In this document: one piece after another, positions 1 through 11,099 of the stretch
How the letters are laid out: every line of letters begins with the position of its first letter
Numbering within the stretch: the first letter of the stretch is position 1
Source of the DNA: Reticulascus tulasneorum
Lineage: Eukaryota > Ascomycota > Sordariomycetes > Glomerellales > Reticulascaceae
NCBI GenBank assembly: GCA_001557505.1
Contig: LSAX01000012.1
Coordinates: 806,001-870,000, forward strand
Reading direction: 5' to 3'
Length of the DNA: 64,000 nucleotides
Made by a program: the position numbers and the translations under genes
The notes under the pieces: generated by a model
Database searches by the model: none
What the model saw: the letters and a program-made list of their open reading frames with translations, nothing else
What the model was told of the DNA's origin: nothing

Positions 1-1616
1 ATCAGCAAAGCTATACTCGATTCAGCTTAAGGAGCGAAGCTAAACAATGCCATTTGAATCAGTGCGAGGAAGATAAACTGCTATTCTGGCTGTTGCGTTA
101 CAGACTGCTCCTGCCCTTCATCAGTTTTCAGGGCTTACGGGCGCTGTTTTAAGCGTCTATTGCCAGAAGCGGCAGGCAAAAGTAGTCTCTTCATATATAT
201 ATCCTTTTTATTATTCTTATCACCGCTTTATAGATCCAGTCATTTTCGTATATTAGTACTAACGATCTTATGAGGGTGATAAGCCCGGGAGAAACATCCG
301 TACATTCATGGAACTTTTGGGAGAATTGTAGAGTGTTGATGAGCTGTGAGTCGAAACCCGAAGTCATCTCAACGCCCATACAGCACAGGAAGAGCCATAG
401 GTACATAAAACGGAGGTTACCCTTCTTGTACCATGGGACCTTGTCCTCCTCACTAAGAGAGTGAAGATTGGGTCCGCTGCCGTGCCTATGTTCACCATTA
501 TAACGACTTTGATGAAGCGAGTCCTCCTAGTATCAGAGAGCCGATATTATTCGTTGGTATTGCTCTGTATCAGCGATGGCCTCGGTGGCGAACCCGTCAA
601 GAGCCAGATAAGACGAAATATAGGAAGATAAGAAAGTAAACCCGTTCCGCAGACCACGTTTCGTGGCGTCGCCGCATTTAAGCATTTCTCCTCTGGGGAG
701 CTGTAAGTCCGACCCGCTCTCCGATCACTTCCGTCTGGGGTCTCCGTCTCATCCCCCAGATGGGGATGGGGAAACTCTCTGCACCACCACTTCCATTTGT
801 CCATGATCTACTCTACATCGGCGTACCAGGTTTGTTGTCACACAGTTCTCCGCATACCTGCCAACTAAAATGCTATCATCGAGGTTACGCGTATCCAACT
901 CATTGGACTTCGCCGTATGCGAGAATATTTAGCCAAATAAACACGACGTTATCCAGTTTGAGTTTGTTCTGGCGTGTAACTCGGCACCACCCCGGGCGCG
1001 GGGTATATTCTCAAAGGATCGTGCCGTGCCCGCTGATGCAGTGGCTTCTAGTGCGGCATAAGCCATCCTAAAGTTTGTGAGATAACTCACGCGGCCCATG
1101 AGCAGGAGCTTGTGCCCCCTCCCCGGGAGCCTCAAGTTTGTTGCCATATGCGAAGCAGGCGCTAGGATCAAAGGCAGGCCTTGACATATATACGCGTTGA
1201 CTATTCGATCCATATACATCCCGGTTACTGGATCGTTAATGACCAGCCAAGAACCGGGGCAACTCACATGTCATCCCAGCCCGTGCTTGTATCGGCCTGC
1301 AGTATTCGGTCCGGGGAATTCTGGGCTCGAGAGGAAATGCATCAATGTTAATATTGCCGGCGGCACGGGGAGCTCGCCTAGAATCTTTTGACGTAGGTAG
1401 CGTAACATCATGACCCGGCCCAGCGGCAGTTAGGTGCCAACCAGACGCCGCTATGACGTGAAGGGCCGGACGAGCTCACATAACGAGGACTGTCTGATTC
1501 CATTTTATAGCAATTACCGAGGGCATCAACCGGCATTCTTTTAGCTATACTGTATACTGACTACTTTCCCAGTACTTTTAGGTTCTACCCGGCCAGTCGG
1601 TACAACGCTAGCCCAG
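1..1616. other. Gene-empty spacer
   Basis: No open frame here shows a recognisable domain, a convincing start with splice sites, or coding-like composition. The longest frames (about 85-112 codons) overlap on opposite strands and look accidental. I see no RNA gene or repeat array. Confidence 0.5.
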
Positions 1617-1619
1617 CTA

Positions 1620-1990
1620 GAAGTTGATCTCGGATACAATCGACAAACTAGGAGAGGAGTAGCGTAAGAGTATTTTTCTTGCCTTCCTGTCCGCTATTTC
1701 TTCTGTGTGCCGATTGTTGGCCAGGTGGCTAGTACCGCCCCCGCCCTTGCGACGATAGGCCATGTTATCGCTATTCTGGGTACCGCTGGTCAAGTAGCGA
1801 TAGATATATACGGTGTTGTAGACTCCGAGGGAGATGATCCACTGGCTATCTCCAGCGTCATACTTGCGCCGCTCGATATCTTTGACATTGTGCATATCGC
1901 CCGTGCGGCATCGCGGGCTCAGGGCATGAGCGTCATCGACATCTGGAAGCTGGGTTAAGATGGATATCGCCCGCAAAGCCAACAGCATAT
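1620..1990 (+). pseudogene. Remnant of killer-toxin-like GH18 chitinase C-terminus
   Basis: This is a short relic of the conserved C-terminal region found in large fungal family-18 chitinases related to the yeast killer-toxin alpha/beta subunit. A frame around 1707-1958 contains a Gly/Ala-rich hydrophobic stretch beginning PIVGQ, then GTAGQ, IYGVVD, PLAI, IILAP-like and RAQGM...KLG segments, in the order seen in that region. The preceding bases (about 1620-1700) carry its charged lead-in (DKLGEE) in another frame and with an in-frame TAG. The piece is therefore frameshifted, interrupted and without any catalytic domain. The same region is represented independently at about 21.2-21.65 kb. No promoter or 5' exons are visible. 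The call rests on motif order remembered for the family. Confidence 0.6.
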
Positions 1991-2519
1991 GCAAGCTACA
2001 AAAGAGGAATGTGTTCCCCCTAGGAGCGCTTCCGATGAGCAGCCTGAATGCTAACCCGGGGCTGTCACAGGACTTCTAATACTCGGAGACTGAACAAGAT
2101 GGTAAAGATGGCTTTGGAATGCTGAATATAAGGCTTTTTTCGGATATAGAAGAGGCTAGCTAAAGTATATAAGCCTGAGGTATCTACCTACGAAGCGGGC
2201 GTAGTTTTGGGTGAAGGAACATCTCTGAACTACTGAACGTAGGGTTTTGAGATAACGGGGCAAGCAGATGCCGCGGTCATCTTTCCGTTCGTCATGGGTA
2301 TGTTGACTTCTTATTGAATTGAATATATGGAGTCTAGTCTCTAACATCTGCTGCAATCATGTTGACATTGCATGCCGCGGAAAGCATTGCAAAGAGCCAG
2401 GACCCTGTAAGAACTCACGATGCGAAGGGTTATAAGACAAAAAATGCAATACGCAACATGAAGATGTGCAACATAGTAAGCTGTTCACGTTTTTCCTACC
2501 GCTTCGCACTCAGGCTGCC
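1991..2519. other. Spacer downstream of the isopropylmalate synthase-like gene
   Basis: This is the 3' side of the reverse-strand gene ending at 2520. I looked here for the missing C-terminal regulatory domain of that enzyme on the reverse strand and saw none in any frame. No other feature is recognised. Confidence 0.5.
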
Positions 2520-4016
2520 TCATTCTGCCCCTAAGCCCTTGCCCAACTGAGGATCTAGACCAAGTCTTTGACCTGCGCCGTTTGTGCGCTGGAACAGCCC
2601 AATAATCTCGTCGGCTTCTAGGGTCCGACGTTTTACTTCGGATTCGGATTTCACAGCCAAGGAGAACGCCTGCAGCAGATCTTGGGGAATGTCAAAATTT
2701 AGAGCGCGCTCGAGCACCCAGGCAATGCCACCCTTCCCGCTCTGCGAGTTTACTTGGATCACTGCCTCGTAGGAACCGCCAATATCATCCGGGTCTATGG
2801 GCAGGTAGGGCACTTTCCATAATCGGGGATCTGCGTTCCATTTCTTGAAGCCCTTGCTGATGGCGTCTTGGTGGCCCCCACTATACGCCAGGAAAACAGA
2901 GTCCCCAGCATAGGGTGCGCGGGTGTGTACAGGGATCCGCGTCAGCTCCTCGACTGTTTTGCGAATGCGAGGAAGATCCGAGAAGTCGAGTCCAGGGTCG
3001 ATGCCTTGTGTATACATGTTTAACGCCAGTGTTACGAGGTCCACGTTACCCGTGCGCTCGCCGTTGCCGAAGAGGCAGCCCTCGACTCTCGAGGCTCCAG
3101 CAAGCTGCCCGAGTTCGGTGGCAGCAACAGCGCACCCGCGGTCGTTGTGCGCGTGTAATGAGACGCAGATCTTATCGTCGTCGTCAAAGCCACGACAGAA
3201 CAATTCGACTTGGTCTGCGTATATGTTTGGCGTCGACATCTCGACAGTAGCTGGTAGATTGAGGATAATAGGTACCAAAGTGCTTGGTTCCCACGCCTCC
3301 TTGACTGCACGACATATCTCAACAGCAAAAGAAGGTTCCGTATCAGAGAATGCCTCGGGACTCCACATCAAGGCCCATGTAGTGCTGATTTGTGTCGGGT
3401 CGTCCTTTGTGATGGATTTCAAGTATGTTGCGTGCTCGACCGCAGTGCGGAGCTGCTGTTCCCGCGTGGTGTTGAAGACCGTGTCAATGAAATTTTCACT
3501 AGTCGCAATATACAAACTGATGATAACCTTGCTAGCCCCAGTCACGCTCTCAACCGTGCGTCGGATGAAGTCTTTGCGACAGGGCGTCATGACCTCAAGC
3601 CACACGTCGGAAGAAGCTTCGGTCGCACATTTACGCGCGAACTGGAAGTCAGTGACCGATGCTCCCGGAAATCCAACCTCAATCTCCTTAAAACCAATTT
3701 CGACTAGTAGCTGGAAAAAAGTCCACTTCTGGTTGATGTCCTATGACCAGATGATCAGATTGGTGGTCGAACCGTAGTGTTCCATTGTACATACCAACGG
3801 ACAGGCCAGGGCCTGGTTGCCGTCCCGGAGGTCGGTTGACAGCCATCTTGGGACTTTTGTCAACGTCTTGGACGGCCAGGTTCTGTCGGGCAAATCAGGG
3901 CCGCCGAAGGCCGTGTATTTGCTTGAAGGGTCTTTAAGCCTGTCAAATCTATGGTCAGACCATCATGTTATTCACTCAAAGAAAGGACATGCGAAAGGAG
4001 GAACTAACATAGGCAT
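2520..4016 (-). CDS. 2-isopropylmalate synthase-like enzyme, catalytic domain only
   Basis: The product belongs to the LeuA/IPMS family, which condenses acetyl-CoA with a 2-oxo acid (2-oxoisovalerate in leucine synthesis). The model is complement(join(2520..3740,3795..3939,4009..4016)), giving 457 aa. Exon 1 is only 8 nt (ATG CCT AT). Intron 1 (4008-3940) begins GTTAGT and has a CTGAC branch site. Intron 2 (3794-3741) begins GTATGT and ends TAG. Spliced, the start reads MPMLKDPS, typical of fungal IPMS. Catalytic motifs are LRDGNQAL (Arg41, Asp42), the metal-binding HAHNDRG, and [10 protein letters not shown]. The frame is clean, unlike the neighbouring synthetase. It stops soon after the catalytic and linker part (ending GKGLGAE), so the C-terminal leucine-binding LeuA domain of usual enzymes (about 600 aa) is absent. 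That implies feedback-insensitive activity or an altered substrate. Such copies occur beside peptide synthetase clusters, where they supply unusual amino acids. A homocitrate- or methylthioalkylmalate-type substrate is possible. Confidence 0.88.
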
Positions 4017-6780
4017 ATCCAAGCTAGTAGTAGTCACAAACTAAGGTAGTGAAAGTTATCATCAAAAGAATAAACTCATGTGATCAAGTTCAGCCGGTTG
4101 ATCGAGAATATGGTTACCTACTCTGCGACTTCCGCTATGTGCACTCATCACGTGTGGGCACGTCACAGCCAGATTTATGCGAGCGATATAAAGAAAGTGG
4201 CTAAATTAGTCTTTGGCAGTGACGAGTTCAGTAGTAGGTGTGGCAGATGCTGAGTATCACTATCATCTATGACTGTGATGGTTGAATAAATGAGTCAGGC
4301 AATTATCTCGCTGACTAAATTATGCTCTTTCCCATATACTCGCCCCAAGACATGCTTGCAACTCGCAGCCCCTGAAATCTTTAAACTGGCGATGCTTGCT
4401 CCCCTAACAATATGGAGGAGACCCTAGAGAGCAAAGGGATCTCGTCACGGCAACACGAGGGCTTCCCAAATCTATGTGAAAGCCAGTAATGGGACTAGTT
4501 TCCGCCGCTATGCGCGACTCCCGAACCTAAGCAGCTCTTTATCATTGAACTGCCGTTTGCGCCACCAACCGCTGGCACCTTTAACCGGTATCAAGGGCCA
4601 TGTGCGAAGACTTTATCAATAGCTTCAACAGATTCGCCGTCGGATCTGTCTGTGGCCAAATTGTCTTGCATTGTGTCTGCTATATCAGCGTGATCTTTAG
4701 TCTCATGTGTGCCATGACGTACGTGGTCGGTAGAGCGGGCGCTAGCAAGAGCTCCCACAGCATTCACTGGGCCAGGATGCCGTCAAGCAGCTCACATACA
4801 GTTCTGTTCTTCTTCTCCCGCTGATCGGTGCGTCCTCTAAGTTCCCCCGCCAGCCTTACAGCCACGCACGCCCCTGCAGTTTTGTAACGCCATCTTACAT
4901 ATGTGGCCACCTGCCCCCACCTGTACCGCCGGCAAGCGTCTCACATATGCCCCGCACACGGTGACATTGTACGCTGCACTAACTTAGAGAGGATTGTCTG
5001 AGAGCCATCAACAGCCAGAACTCGGCATTTTTCGAGGGCTAGGCATAAGTAAGATAACCCACCGCATGATGTCCAGCATTAGCACCATTCAGGGAGGGGC
5101 AGGGGGGTAACTAGCATGAGGTCGGCGGTGACGACTGCACTGGCGAGTTTTGCCTCCACATACCATCATCACGTCGCGTAGTAATTAGATGACGCATGGA
5201 TCCTCCGCCCCCAACTTCTTCATTATGCTGACGGCAATGTAGTTCATCGTCTGTCCTGGGAACCAGGGGGGTCATACCACAAAGAGAGTCATGCTACATT
5301 CTCTGCCATTTTTCACGTCTGGAAAACAGGACTTGTTGGCAAAGAAGCCTTTGATTGATGCCGTGGCTACCCAGTGCACTGTATGATACTCTCTCGGCAA
5401 AGCGGTAATTCCGTAACGGAACACAACTAGAATGGAAAAGCTTTGACCGTCAATTCCGGGATGATGGTCCGTGCTGGACACACTGCCGGGGGTGGGTCAA
5501 ATGAAGTTCGGGCGTTACTAAGGAGCAGGGAAATCTGCTTTTTGTGCCTTTGTGATGATAGGCGAACCCTCCTAGAAGAATCGGACAAAGGCAACTCTAA
5601 AGACGTGGGGGGGTGGTCGAAGCAAGCTCGCAAGCCGGGCCGTGAAGATGGAGTCGTCACGATTACGACTTGCATCGTGTTGAAGGATGCTCTGTCCTTC
5701 TCTGTAGGATCCTAACCATCTTCCTTCCGTTCGGCCAGTGGTTGCATTTGCCTCCCATAATAACATTGCCGATGGTTTTCTCGTAGGTCCGCTAAAAAAA
5801 AAAACAGCAAAACTGAGGGCTGCTGGTAGAAGGTGTCGTTTCTCAGACCACCTTTCTCTGTACATGCGCACTTGAACCCTAGTCAATTGTCCGTAGCATC
5901 GCGATGTCCCAGATAAGGAGCCGTTGCTTGAAGTCCACAAAGCGTTTCGAGGGCCATTAAGGAGCAGCCTGCAGGTCTTCTTAAGCCTCGGGCGTGAGGT
6001 CTGCTCTGTAAAGCCGTTGCTGCCTGAAAAGGTCGCATCTCAAGTACAGAGGCGTTTCGGCGGAATAGCAACGTGTATGGTATTCAATATGAACCGTAAA
6101 CAGGACCAGGTTCTTTGAGTATCTAATCTCCTTGATTTCACTCCGCTACTTCCCCTCTTTTATCTTGGAGCTAGATCCAGACAATGTTGTACCGGGCCCT
6201 CTTTTCATCCGTGATATGACACCAGTCTTCTGATATTCAGCTTCATCTTCATCTTGCGAGTCTTATTCGGCAGGCGCTGATGTGTGAGGCTTTCGGGCAG
6301 TCCGCGGGATTGTCTGGGCGGATAGCTTTCCTGATCTAAGCAATGATGGCCTTGATCTGGAATTATTGGCTCCAGTCCTCACAATTACTTTTGGAAGCCG
6401 GAATGGATGTTAGGGTCATTGTTGGTTGTCCTGGGTTCTCGCGCATATATTCTAGCTGCATACGGTCTTTCGTCTCATCACAACGAGGACATGATACAGA
6501 TAGGACTGGTTCCTGCATAAACCCAAGTAGTCTAAACCAAACTAAATTATGTTTAGTCAGTCGAATAAACGTATCAAATTATAACAGGATAGGCATCAAG
6601 TGGTGGCGGCCAATGAATTAGCGTTTAGAAATCCATCTGAGTAATAGCATCGTTCTTGACTAGTAATACTCACAATACTGGATGAACAATGCTATGTGGC
6701 GATGAGAATGCTACCATGAGTCTCAGGATTGCTACCTGCTTGGCGGTGACGATCCGTAGAGACAATAGAACAATACGGAG
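4017..6780. other. Long spacer between the synthase-like gene and the peptide synthetase
   Basis: These 2.8 kb separate two divergently oriented genes and must contain both promoters. No frame gives a recognisable protein. The frames of 70-120 codons have no supporting motifs and mutually overlap. A run of ten A residues lies near 5800. Confidence 0.5.
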
Positions 6781-6880
6781 ACATTCCGAATGTACAGCAG
6801 CTGATCTCCTAAGACAACCCAACAAGTACGAACACATTCGTACAGCAGCTGATGTCTAGAAGCAACCTAACAATTACGAA
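6781..6880. repeat. Two-copy tandem repeat in the synthetase promoter
   Basis: Two imperfect copies of a roughly 50-nt unit lie head to tail (about 6781-6833 and 6834-6880). They share the core TACAGCAGCTGAT, then an AACC(C/T)AACAA element and TACGAAC. They end about 35 nt before the ATG at 6916, so they lie in the core promoter or 5' leader of the dead synthetase. CAGCTG is a palindromic E-box-like element, which makes a regulatory role possible but untested. Confidence 0.6.
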
Positions 6881-7124
6881 CATACTTATACATCACGTTT
6901 ATAACAACTGTCAAGATGGTAACAACTACAGGATACTCCAAGTCCGGCGATGCCAATGGTCATCAGGACACAGTTCCCGTGGAAGCGAATCGGCACTTTG
7001 ACTTAGACCCCGGAAATGGCAAAAATATACCGACACGTACAACGTATCGGCGCGACATGATGGATTATTCCACCAAGGATGAGCCGTGGGGTGTTGGGCA
7101 GATTGCCTACGATATTTCGAAGAG

Positions 7125-8076
7125 CGTGGAGGCCGAGCAGTCTTTTGCGCAGAGTCGTTTTTGGTTCTTGACCGCTTGTACCCAGAGTCAACATGGTATC
7201 TCATGCCATTTGCTACACTGGTCCGAGGGCATTTACGCCTGGACGCACTCAGCGCGGCACTTCTGGCGTTGGAGGAGCGACACGAGACGCTGCGCACCAC
7301 GTTCAAGCAACGCAACGGAGTAGATCTCCAAATTGTCCATCCCTTTGCACCCAGGCAGCCCAATGTGATCCACATACCTGATGGTGATTCGAAGACGCTC
7401 ACAAAGGCCCTACGACGGGAACAAACTACGCTATTTAACCTCGAGATCGAGCCTGGATGGAGGACATCGATTTTCCGGCTAGGTGAGGAAGACCATGTGC
7501 TATCCATTGTGATGCACCATGTTATCTGCGACGAGTGGTCCATCGATGTTCTCCAACGCGAACTGGCGGAGTTTTACGCCGCCGCCATCCGGGGTCAAGA
7601 TCCGCTGTCGCAGGCGCGCCATCTGCCAATCCCATACCGAGACTTTGCCGTTTAGCAGAGAGACGAGGCGCAAGCGGTCGAGCATCAACGCCAGCTCGCC
7701 TACTGGAGGCAGCAGCTAGATGGAAGCTAGCCGGCTGAGCTGCTGTGTGATAGGGCCCGGCCCGCTGTGTTGTCTGGGCACGCTGCTGTACACGAAGTCG
7801 TGATTGATGGCTTGCTCTATCGGGATCTCCAGCTGTTCTGCAAAACACAAAGCGACAACTTTCGTAGTGCTCCTCGCCGTATTCAGAGCGACATACTACA
7901 GCCTCACCGGGGTAGAAGATGCGACGATAGGCACGCCAATTGCGAATCGTAATAGGCAGGAACTAGAGGATCTTATTGGCTTCTCTGTCAACATGCAGTG
8001 TATTCGTATACCGGTCGATGACGAGACGTTCGAAATTCTTGTGCAGCACGTTCAGCATACGACTGCGGTAGCCTAG
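7125..8076 (+). other. NRPS: first condensation domain, truncated
   Basis: This is a domain of the pseudogene. It opens with the EQSFAQ...FWFL core motif, and a one-base deletion near 7170 shifts the frame immediately after it. The active-site HHxxxD motif reads HHVICDEW near 7513, with D retained but G replaced by E. Stops lie at 7653 (TGG to TAG relative to the copy at 11.6 kb) and 7728 (CAG to TAG). A second frameshift lies near 7850. The domain breaks off at about 8076 after the [10 protein letters not shown] and HTTAVA segments. Its last third, and the adenylation and carrier domains that should follow, are missing. Confidence 0.85.
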
Positions 8077-11065
8077 GCATGTAAGTCGTTCAATCCAGTC
8101 CCGCTGCGAAGCTCAGAGTCATTGATGTATCGGCTGAGCAAGATGGTTATTATACCTATATGCTGCAGCATGAGCAGACAACTCTGTTCGATTTAGCCTT
8201 GGAACCTGGGTGGAGGGTTTGTTTACTACGGTTAGGAGATAATGATCATATTTTATCTATTGTTATGCATCATATTATCTCCGATGGCTGGTCTATTGAC
8301 ATATTGCGTCAAGAGCTGGGCCAGTTTTATGCTACCGCGCTTCGAGGTCAAGATCCGTTGTCGTAGGTCAGCCCGCTCCCTATCTAGTACCGCGACTTTG
8401 CCTTATGGCAGAGGCAGGATGAGCAGGTCGCCGAGTATCAGCGGCAACTCGAGTACTGGACTACGCAGCTAGCAGATAGCTCGCCGGCCGAACTGCTAAG
8501 CGACCTCCCTCGGCCGGCCACATTATCTGGCAAGGCTGGCACAGTAGAGCTCATGATCGAGGGCCCTATGTACGAGAGTCTCAAGCTATTTTGCCGAGCT
8601 CATTAGGTAACTTCATTTGCGGTGCTGCTAGCCGCCTTCCAAGCAGTATACTACCGCCTCACAGGAGCGGAAGATGCAACCATCGGCACGCCTATTGCCA
8701 ACCGTAACCGGCCGGAGCTAGAGAACATGATCAGCTTTTTCGTTAATACCTAGTGTATGCGGATCACTATCGGCGATGATACCACATTCGACGCGTTAGT
8801 ACAACAGGTCCGGTCTACAACAACGGCCGCTTTCGAGAACCAAGACGTTCTGTTCGAGCGCGTCGTGTCAGCACTCTTACCCGGTTTAAGAGACACGTCT
8901 CAGAATCCGCTGGTACAGCTTGTGTTCGCGCTACACTCACAACATGACCTAGCCAATATTCAGCTAGAGGGTGTAAGTGGAGAGCTCATACCAACGGCTA
9001 TGTCAACTAGGCTTGACATAGAATTCCACCTATGCTAGGAGGTGGGAAGATTGAGCGGTAGCGTGCTCTTCGCAACGGACCTGTTTGAGCATAAGACTAT
9101 CTATAACATGGTCGCTATATTCCAGGAGGTCCTACGCCGGGGTATCGAGGAGCCTCATACGCCGATTACGGCCCTACCGCTTACCGATAGGCTTCTAGAG
9201 CTTCGTAACATGGGCCTGATTGACATCGTGAAGACGGAATATCCCCGAGAATTGAACGTCGTCGACGTGTTCCGTATGCAGGTGGCAGCTTGTCCAGGTG
9301 CGACGGCCGTTATGGACTTGTCCTCACCGCTGACCTATACTGAGCTGGACCGAAAATCCGATGAGCTAGCTACTTAGCTATATCAACGACATATCCCTGC
9401 CGAGACCCTTATAGGCGTGCTGGCACCGCGGTCGTACCAGATAATTGTTGCTTTTCTAGGCATCTTGAAGGCGAACCTAGCCTATCTACCGCTCGATGTT
9501 AATATTCCCGCTGCCCATATCGAGGCGATCTTGTCGGCTGTTATAGGACATAAGCTGGTCATGCTTGGTCATGACGTGCCGACTCTAGATGTTCCACTAT
9601 AAGATGTGGAATGGGTGCAGATCGGCGATACCCTAGGCTACCACAATTCTTCTCTCGCCGCTGTGCAACCATCTACGACAAGCCTCGCATATGTCATCTT
9701 CACGTCTAGATCAACGGGCAAGCCTAAAGGTGTTATGGTTAAGCACCGGAACATCTTACGGCTCGTTAAGCAAAGCGATATTATATCCAAGCTACCACAG
9801 GCCGTTCGGATGGCACATTTATCTAACATTGCCTTTGATGCATTAGTATGGGAAATATACACGGCGCTTTTGAATGGGGGGACACTGGTATGCATCGGTT
9901 ATTTTACGACTTTAGATAGCAAAGCTCTCGAGAATATGTTTACACGAGAACAGATCCACGTGGCAATGCTTCCACCAGCGTTGCTCAAGCAGTGCTTGGC
10001 CAACATGCCTAGAACACTTGGCAATTTGGACGTTCTTTTCGTCGCTGGAGATTGACTGGATAGCCGCGACGTGATCGAGGCGCAAATGCTTGTTAAGGCT
10101 GGTGTTCACAATGCTTACGGTCCAACCGAAAACACGATTCTCAGCAGTACCTACAAAATTAGTGAGGACGAGGTATTTGCAAATTGCGTTCCCATCGGGA
10201 GAGCCGTTAGCAACTCTGGGGCTTACATTATGAACCCGCACCAGCAGCTGGTCTCTGCAGGCGTAGTAGGTGAGCTTGTCGTCACAGGAGACGGTGTCGC
10301 TCAGGGATACACTGATCCAGACCTAGACCTGGACCGTTTCGTCCAGGTCGCGATCGACGGCCGGCTTGTGAGGGCATATCGAACGGGCGACCGAGCGCGG
10401 TGCCGGCCGAAAGACGGCCAGATCGAACTCTTCGGACGTATAGACCAGCAGATTAAGATTCGGGGCCATCGGATCGAGCTTGCAGAGGTGGAGCACGCGA
10501 TACTCAGCCACAACACAGTGCTTGATGCAGCTGTCGTCGTCCGGAAGCAAGAAGGCCAAGAGCCAGACATGATCGGCTTCATTGAGGCTAAGGACGGCAA
10601 TTGCGTCAATCAGAACTCGATCAAAAATGTCACTACCAAGCACCTAGGAAGTTCGGAGAAACAATTTGCACCGCAGATAGAGAGGCAGATCGGTAACCGC
10701 TTACAGGGACTGCTTCCCACGTATATGATACCGACACGGATCATAGTGCTAGAGCAGATGCCTGTTAATGCAAATGGAAAAGTCGATAGGCAGGAGCTTG
10801 CTCGCAGGGCTCAGACTGTAACGAAGATCGAGGCGGTGACTGCACGCGTGCCCCCACGCAACGAGATAGAAGCTTTACTATGCGAAGAGTTTGCTGACAT
10901 ACTTGGCGTCGAGGTTGGCATCACCGACAACTACTTCGACCTCGGGGGACACTCGCTGATGGCCACGCGTGTCGTTTCTCGGATTAACCGCCGCCTTAAT
11001 GTCTCAATTACAGTCAGGGATGTTTTCGCCTGCCCGGTCGTTGCTGATCTGGCCGAAAAGGTGGG
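8077..11065 (+). other. NRPS: C (partial)-A-T module without methyltransferase
   Basis: Condensation sequence resumes abruptly in the middle of the domain (about 8077), reaching HHIISDGW near 8268. The adenylation domain runs about 9230-10830. It shows FTSRSTGKPKG (the A3 loop with its usual second Gly changed to Arg), the A4 FDALVWE pocket region, AYGPTE, the YRTGD motif and a terminal NGKVDR lysine motif. No methyltransferase is inserted here. The carrier domain (10850-11065) has an intact LGGHSL phosphopantetheine site at 10942-10959. At least nine stops interrupt the part before 10071. From 10071 to 11349 the frame is open. Confidence 0.88.
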
Positions 11066-11099
11066 CCAAACACTCGGAGCAACCACATACGTGCCCATC

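Noticed and set aside
2923..3777. Forward 284-codon frame over the IPMS-like gene
   Set aside because: The opposite strand carries all catalytic motifs and consistent introns, so the forward frame is a shadow.
5443..5940. Overlapping forward and reverse frames of 90-122 codons
   Set aside because: No motifs, mutually antisense, and located in the divergent promoter spacer.
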